A DNA stretch of 37,414 nucleotides from Hyphomicrobiales bacterium (lineage in GTDB: Bacteria; Pseudomonadota; Alphaproteobacteria; Rhizobiales; Hyphomicrobiaceae), in contig JANXRM010000438.1 in NCBI GenBank assembly GCA_025353015.1, forward strand, positions 1-37,414. The letters run 5' to 3'. The number at the start of each line of letters is the position of its first letter. Within the stretch, counting starts at the first letter, position 1. The position numbers and the translations under genes were made by a program. Below are positions 33,062 to 37,414 of the stretch, in pieces. Under the pieces are notes generated by a model. That model made no database searches, was not told the origin of the DNA, and worked only from the letters and a program-made list of their open reading frames with translations.

Positions 33062-33816
33062 GTTCGCCTCAGAATGCGGCCCCTCAAGCTTCAGTCGGCG
33101 CACCGTTGCTGTCCGTCACCAACCTCGAAGTCCGTTATGGCGACCTGATCGGGGTTGCCGATGTCTCGCTGGTGGTGCCGAAGGGCAGCGTTGTCGCCCT
33201 GCTCGGCTCCAATGGCGCCGGCAAAACGACGACGCTCAATGCCATTGCCGGCATTGTTCCAGCGTCCAAGGGCAAGATCGAGTTCGAAGGCCAAGCGATC
33301 GCCGGACAACCCGCTTATGCCATCGTGCGCAAGGGCTTGGCGCTGTCACCAGAAGGCTGGCGGCTGTTCGTGCAACAAACGGTCGAGGCGAACCTGCTGC
33401 TCGGCGCGACGCCGCTCGCCGACAAATCTCAAGCGCCGCACCTGCTGCAGAAGGTCTATGCGATTTTCCCGCGCCTCGCGGAACGCCGCCTGCAGCGCGC
33501 CGGCACCATGTCGGGCGGGGAACGCCAAATGCTGGCTGTGGGCCGCGCCTTGATGAGCGCGCCGCACATGCTGCTGTTGGACGAGCCGAGCCTGGGCCTA
33601 GCCCCTGCGATCGTCGAGTCGATGTACGAGACCTTCCAGAAGCTGCACAAAGATGGTCTGACGATCCTGCTGGCGGAGCAGTCGGTCGACCTCGCTCTCG
33701 AGGTTTCGGACACGGCTTATGTGCTCCAGGTCGGCAAAAGTGTGCTGTCGGGCAGCGCGCGTGAACTCGCCAACAACGCCGAAGTGCAACGCATCTACCT
33801 CGGCGCCGGGCATTAG
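33058..33816 (+). CDS. livF: Branched-chain amino acid ABC transporter ATPase LivF
   Basis: The 252-residue product is the second ATPase: Walker A GSNGAGKTT, Q-loop region SPEGWRLFVQQTVEANL, full ABC signature MSGGERQMLAVGRALM and Walker B MLLLDEPSLGLAP. With LivG it powers the LivHM permease. The start overlaps the livG stop as ATGA. It ends the transporter operon; the next gene in the same direction starts about 240 bases later. A Ser/Ala/Pro-rich tail of about 15 residues precedes the first conserved strand. Confidence 0.94.
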   Translation: MSSPQNAAPQASVGAPLLSVTNLEVRYGDLIGVADVSLVVPKGSVVALLGSNGAGKTTTLNAIAGIVPASKGKIEFEGQAIAGQPAYAIVRKGLALSPEGWRLFVQQTVEANLLLGATPLADKSQAPHLLQKVYAIFPRLAERRLQRAGTMSGGERQMLAVGRALMSAPHMLLLDEPSLGLAPAIVESMYETFQKLHKDGLTILLAEQSVDLALEVSDTAYVLQVGKSVLSGSARELANNAEVQRIYLGAGH

Positions 33817-34053
33817 AGGCTTCGGCGTTCGCCGCCAGCGCCACCCGTTGGCTTTCGGAACTTTGGTTTGGCCGCGCGTCTTGCCGCGGTCATGTCATGC
33901 TGCGCCGCGTGTTACGCTCGGCGGGCTGCCTCCATAAGACCGCAAAAGTCGTGTCGAGGTGGTTTCGTTCCCAAGGTTGCGCTCCTATGGTGTCCGGCAG
34001 ACCCATCTTTGGGCAATGCTTTTTCGCCCACCGCCGAACCAGAGAGAGCCCGA

Positions 34054-34665
34054 ATGAAGCGATCGAGCTATGTCATACTGGCGTTGGGCGGCCTCCTGAT
34101 CGGCGGTCTTACCGCGGTGCTGACCAAGCCCGGCATGCAGCAAAAGCTTCTGGAACCGCAGGCGTCCGTCGGCAAGGCGCTGGTGGGCGGCCCGTTTTCG
34201 CTGGTCGATCACACCGGCAAACGCGTCACGGAACAAGACTTCCGCGGCCGCTATAGCCTCGTGTTGTTTGGCTTCACCTATTGCCCTGATGTCTGCCCGT
34301 CCGGGCTGCAGGTTATGGCTGCCGCCCTCGACAAGCTCGGGGCCAAAGGCGATCGCATCACGCCGGTGTTCATCTCGGTCGATCCGGAGCGGGATACCCC
34401 AGCCCAGCTCGCACAGTATGTCGCAAGCTTTCATCGGCGGCTTGTTGGACTGACCGGAACGCAGGCCGAAGTCGATGCCGTGGCGAAGGCCTATCGTGTT
34501 TATTTCAAAAAGGTGCGTGACGAAAAATCATCAGCCAATTACACGATCGACCATACCGCGCTGATTTACCTCATGGATCAGAATGGATCCTATGTAGCAC
34601 ATTTCACCCCGACGACGGGGTTGGATGCGATGGCTGAACGTCTGGCAAAGCTCCTACCAGGCTAA
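34054..34665 (+). CDS. SCO1/SenC-family copper chaperone
   Basis: The 203-residue product is a SCO-type thioredoxin-fold protein that binds copper and helps assemble the CuA site of cytochrome c oxidase. A single N-terminal membrane anchor (SSYVILALGGLLIGGLTAVL) is followed by PFSLVDHTGKRVTE, the copper motif FTYCPDVCP (Cys77 and Cys81), FISVDPERDTP and the distal copper ligand His167 in YTIDHTALIYL. AGAGAG precedes the ATG at 34054; the frame opens further upstream but without family resemblance. No oxidase gene lies nearby. Confidence 0.93.
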   Translation: MKRSSYVILALGGLLIGGLTAVLTKPGMQQKLLEPQASVGKALVGGPFSLVDHTGKRVTEQDFRGRYSLVLFGFTYCPDVCPSGLQVMAAALDKLGAKGDRITPVFISVDPERDTPAQLAQYVASFHRRLVGLTGTQAEVDAVAKAYRVYFKKVRDEKSSANYTIDHTALIYLMDQNGSYVAHFTPTTGLDAMAERLAKLLPG

Positions 34666-34823
34666 TAACACTTTAACCATGTTGCGAATCAATTCAAACT
34701 GAACGCAGAACAAATGTGACAATACGACCGTCGGAAATCCGATGCCGCCAAAGAAGTGGCGCGGGTTTGAACGGTGGCAAAAAAGGAATACGTCGAACCG
34801 AATATCTTTGGGGGACTTGAAAG

Positions 34824-36389
34824 ATGCTCTACCACTGGTACGAGCTCGGTCACGCGGCCGTTCGGCCTGCGCGTGTCGCAGCTGACTCCTATCGATTGAT
34901 GCTCAAGCATCCCTTCAATCCGATGACGCATACGAGCATGGGGCGACACGCCGCCGCCGCGCTGGAAGTCTTCGAGCGCACGACGCGCCGTTACGATAAG
35001 CCCCATTTCCGTATGCCAACGACGAAAGTCGACGGCAAAGAGGTCACGGTCTCCGAGCAGCCCGTCTGGCAGAGCCCGTTTTGCAACCTCGTCCACTTCA
35101 AGCGCAACATTCCAGCGGCGCGGGCTGCCCGCGATCCGAAGCTTTTGCTGGTCGCGCCGATGTCGGGGCACTACGCAACACTGCTGCGAGGAACGGTCGA
35201 GGCCTTCCTGCCGGATCATGAGGTCTACATCACCGACTGGAAGGATGCCGGCGGCGTTCCACTTGCCGACGGCAACTTCGATCTCGACGACTACATCGTG
35301 ACGATGCGTGACATCTTTCGGCATTTCGACGGTGATGTGCACGTTTTCGCCGTCTGCCAGCCGTCCGTGCCTGTCCTGGCCGCGACCGCGCTCATGGAAG
35401 CCGACGGCGAAAAGTGCGTGCCGTTGTCGCTGACGCTCGCCGGTGGGCCGGTCGATACACGGGTCAGCCCGACGGTCGTCAACAAACTCGCCGTCGAACG
35501 CGGCATCAACTGGTTCCGCGAGAAGGTCATCTCGAACGTGCCCTGGCCCAATCCTGGCGCTGGTCGCATGGTTTATCCGGGGTTCCTGCAGCTGTCCGGG
35601 TTCATGACGATGAACCTCGACCGGCATGTGACGGCGCACAAGGATCTCTTCTTCCATCTCGTCCGTGGCGACGGTGATGGCGCTGAAAAGCACCGCGAGT
35701 TCTATGATGAATATCTCGCCGTTATGGATCTCACGGCCGAGTTTTTTCTGCAGACCGTCGAAAAGGTTTTCGTCAATCACGAGATGCCGCGCGGCGTCAT
35801 GCAGCATCGTGGGCGGCCGATCGATTTGCGAAAGATCAAGCGCGTTGCGCTGATGACGATCGAGGGTGAGAAGGACGACATCACAGGCATCGGCCAGTGC
35901 AGCGCCGCACTTGCGTTGTGCAGCGGCATCCCCGCCGCGCGCAAGGCACACTTCGAGTGCCCTGAAGTCGGCCATTACGGTGTCTTCAACGGCTCCCGTT
36001 TCCGCCGGGAAATCGCGCCGCGCATCGCCGATTTTGCGCGGCAGCATGATCCCCGCTCGGCCCGCGGCATGGTTTCAAAGCCCATTGATCGCCGGGCCCT
36101 CAAGTCAGGTAGCAACGTGGGCGATAAAAAATCAGCGATCAACCCATCCGCTGCAGCCTTTACTTTCAAAGGTGCACCGACAGCAACACCAGCGTCCTGT
36201 CTTCCGGGAACGGATATGCCCGTCGGCGTTGCTTCGTTGATCAAGAGCGCTCCGGAGGCGCTCAATCTCACCGATTTCACGCCATTGCGGATGTGGCAGA
36301 TCGCCGGCACCATGGTTTTCGACAGCCTTACGCAATTGAACCCATTGGACGTGGTACCGCTGCCGGTCCCGTTCAGTATCGCTCGCTGA
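34824..36389 (+). CDS. phaZ: Intracellular poly(3-hydroxybutyrate) depolymerase with C-terminal extension
   Basis: The enzyme mobilises stored PHB granules. The 521-residue product matches intracellular PhaZ over about 1-410: MLYHWYELGHAAVRPARV at the N-terminus, HPFNPMTHT, APMSGHYATLLRGTVE and YITDWKDAGGVP. The nucleophile elbow FAVCQPSVP has Cys178 in place of Ser, as in Ralstonia PhaZa1, and the His is probably in EVGHYGVFNG. After FARQHD there is an extension of about 110 residues (Ser/Ala/Pro linker, then LTDFTPLRMWQIAGTMVFDS and LNPLDVVPLPVPF) that I do not know from typical PhaZ, which are about 400-420 residues. GGGGGACTTG-type spacing before the ATG is acceptable but not strong. No phaC or phasin gene is seen in the window. 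Confidence 0.93.
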   Translation: MLYHWYELGHAAVRPARVAADSYRLMLKHPFNPMTHTSMGRHAAAALEVFERTTRRYDKPHFRMPTTKVDGKEVTVSEQPVWQSPFCNLVHFKRNIPAARAARDPKLLLVAPMSGHYATLLRGTVEAFLPDHEVYITDWKDAGGVPLADGNFDLDDYIVTMRDIFRHFDGDVHVFAVCQPSVPVLAATALMEADGEKCVPLSLTLAGGPVDTRVSPTVVNKLAVERGINWFREKVISNVPWPNPGAGRMVYPGFLQLSGFMTMNLDRHVTAHKDLFFHLVRGDGDGAEKHREFYDEYLAVMDLTAEFFLQTVEKVFVNHEMPRGVMQHRGRPIDLRKIKRVALMTIEGEKDDITGIGQCSAALALCSGIPAARKAHFECPEVGHYGVFNGSRFRREIAPRIADFARQHDPRSARGMVSKPIDRRALKSGSNVGDKKSAINPSAAAFTFKGAPTATPASCLPGTDMPVGVASLIKSAPEALNLTDFTPLRMWQIAGTMVFDSLTQLNPLDVVPLPVPFSIAR

Positions 36390-36640
36390 TCAACGCTGCG
36401 TTGTAGCGTCGCGTGGCGGTGTGGCAACGGATCCACAACGCTCTCGTTTCATTCGGCATTGCGTGCTCGCGGTGTGGCCGGCTGAGTTGCTATCTCACAG
36501 TCATAGCATTGCCGCCGCACGAGCGCCGCAATGAGTTGCGCATCGTACCGAACGCGAGATCACCTGAGTGCACCGTAGTGTGCCGTTGGTTTCCGTCCGC
36601 GTCCTGTGCTTGAGATTCCGACATTCGGATCGAGGTTTTC

Positions 36641-37399
36641 ATGTCAAGGCACATCGCCAAGGCAGCATCCATCAAACTCTTGAAGGTCGATGGTATTCAT
36701 GCGCCTGTCGAGATCCGGCGTCATCCGACGGCGCGGCGACTGACGTTGCGCGTCAGTCGTACGCAGCGCAGCGTTATTCTGACAATTCCCCGGAATTCTG
36801 ATTTTCAGGAGGCTGATCGGTTTCTTGAGCGTAGCATCGATTGGGTGCGCGAACGCCTCAAGGGCGTTCCAGAACCTGTCAGCTTTGCATCAGGCGTCTG
36901 CATTCCTCTGCGCGGCGTGCCGCAGGAAATTGCCTTCGCCGGGCCTGTTGCCGGCCGCCCGATCGTGGAAGTGTTTCCTGGACACCAGGGACGTGCGCCG
37001 CGGCTCGTCGTGACCGGCGCCGTCGAGCATGCGCCACGCCGCTTGAAGGACTGGCTGGTTGCCGAGGCTGCGCGTGATCTGGATGCTCGCGTTGCCTACC
37101 ATGCGAAAAATTTGAAACTTCGGGCCCGCCGCTTGACGGTCCGAGATCAAAAAAGCCGGTGGGGCTCCTGTTCCAGCGCCGGACAGCTGTCGTTCTCCTG
37201 GCGACTCATTCTCGCGCCGCGGCTTGTTCTCGACTACGTGGCCGCGCACGAGGTGGCTCACTTGGCCGAAATGAATCACGGCCCGCGTTTCTGGCGGCTC
37301 GTGAAGGCAACGATGCCGGCACTCGACGAAGCCAAAGTCTGGCTGCGTTGCCATGGTGCCGAGCTTTATAGATACGGTGCTGACGGCTCGTCGGATTGA
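36641..37399 (+). CDS. YgjP-type zinc metallopeptidase (DUF45, M48-like)
   Basis: The 252-residue product belongs to the YgjP/UTP-pyrophosphatase-like DUF45 metalloprotease group. An N-terminal beta part (VEIRRHPTARRLTLRVSRTQ) is followed by the signature RRLTVRDQKSRWGSCSSAG and the zinc motif AAHEVAHLAEMNHGPRFW, where HEVAH is the HExxH site and the distal His is in NHGPRFW. Length is normal. The start ATG at 36641 follows a weak GGATCGAGG. The role is unknown; relatives are often single genes of housekeeping type. It is intact in the window, with only 15 bases after the stop. Confidence 0.92.
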   Translation: MSRHIAKAASIKLLKVDGIHAPVEIRRHPTARRLTLRVSRTQRSVILTIPRNSDFQEADRFLERSIDWVRERLKGVPEPVSFASGVCIPLRGVPQEIAFAGPVAGRPIVEVFPGHQGRAPRLVVTGAVEHAPRRLKDWLVAEAARDLDARVAYHAKNLKLRARRLTVRDQKSRWGSCSSAGQLSFSWRLILAPRLVLDYVAAHEVAHLAEMNHGPRFWRLVKATMPALDEAKVWLRCHGAELYRYGADGSSD

Positions 37400-37414
37400 C
37401 TGTTTCAGGCATCG

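Noticed and set aside
34689-36047. Leftward open frame of 452 codons opposite phaZ
   Set aside because: Antisense to a clear PHB depolymerase; the composition is that of a shadow frame.

Overview
The window is a GC-rich, gene-dense chromosomal segment with the character of an alphaproteobacterium, most likely of the order Hyphomicrobiales (Rhizobiales). The reasons are the type of DnaA, the Tim44-like / MltA / Smr-domain gene string, the heparinase II/III family protein, the coiled-coil protein with a Cys-rich peptidoglycan-binding-like domain, the intracellular PHB depolymerase, and rpsT lying close to dnaA. I see no insertion sequence, prophage, plasmid-type gene or CRISPR array. It reads as core chromosome with a few poorly characterised genes.

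Layout. 1-4.25 kb: the start of a leftward gene cut by the window edge, then rpmH-rnpA-yidC-engB (ribosomal protein L34, RNase P protein, membrane insertase, ribosome-assembly GTPase). 4.3-12.4 kb: a leftward lysophospholipase-like hydrolase, a small secreted protein, a rightward SulP anion transporter carrying STAS and cyclic-nucleotide-binding domains, a leftward coiled-coil envelope protein, and a leftward YbdK-type carboxylate-amine ligase. A perfect 32-bp palindrome lies just past the end of the ligase gene. 12.9-16.4 kb: a two-gene sodium:solute symporter operon (DUF4212 small subunit plus SSS permease), a proline iminopeptidase and tRNA-Leu(CAG) with its terminator. 16.6-19.8 kb: leftward dnaA with a good terminator, a single-domain rhodanese, a gene-free AT-rich stretch that is my best candidate for the chromosomal origin, and leftward rpsT.

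20.2-27 kb: two tandem, mutually related four-helix membrane proteins of unknown function, a leftward heparinase II/III protein, then the rightward Tim44-like / mltA / smr cluster. 27-28.8 kb: a leftward periplasmic thioredoxin-fold protein and a rightward inositol-monophosphatase-family enzyme. 29-33.8 kb: a complete branched-chain-amino-acid-type ABC importer (binding protein, two permeases, two ATPases). 34-37.4 kb: a SCO1/SenC copper chaperone, an intracellular PHB depolymerase with a long C-terminal extension, and a YgjP-type metallopeptidase.

How the genes fit together. The left part is a translation and membrane-biogenesis block related to the classic rpmH-rnpA-yidC neighbourhood of bacterial origins. 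Here it is about 16 kb from dnaA and points the other way. The dnaA-to-rpsT region holds a perfect DnaA box, degenerate boxes in the same orientation, an A+T-rich tract and a cluster of GANTC sites, all of which fit an origin. The liv genes overlap or nearly touch and should be co-expressed. The least explained parts are the paired membrane proteins at 20.2-21.8 kb, the enlarged RnpA, the repeats in the dnaA leader and the 32-bp palindrome. I did not find a convincing wholly new multi-gene system.
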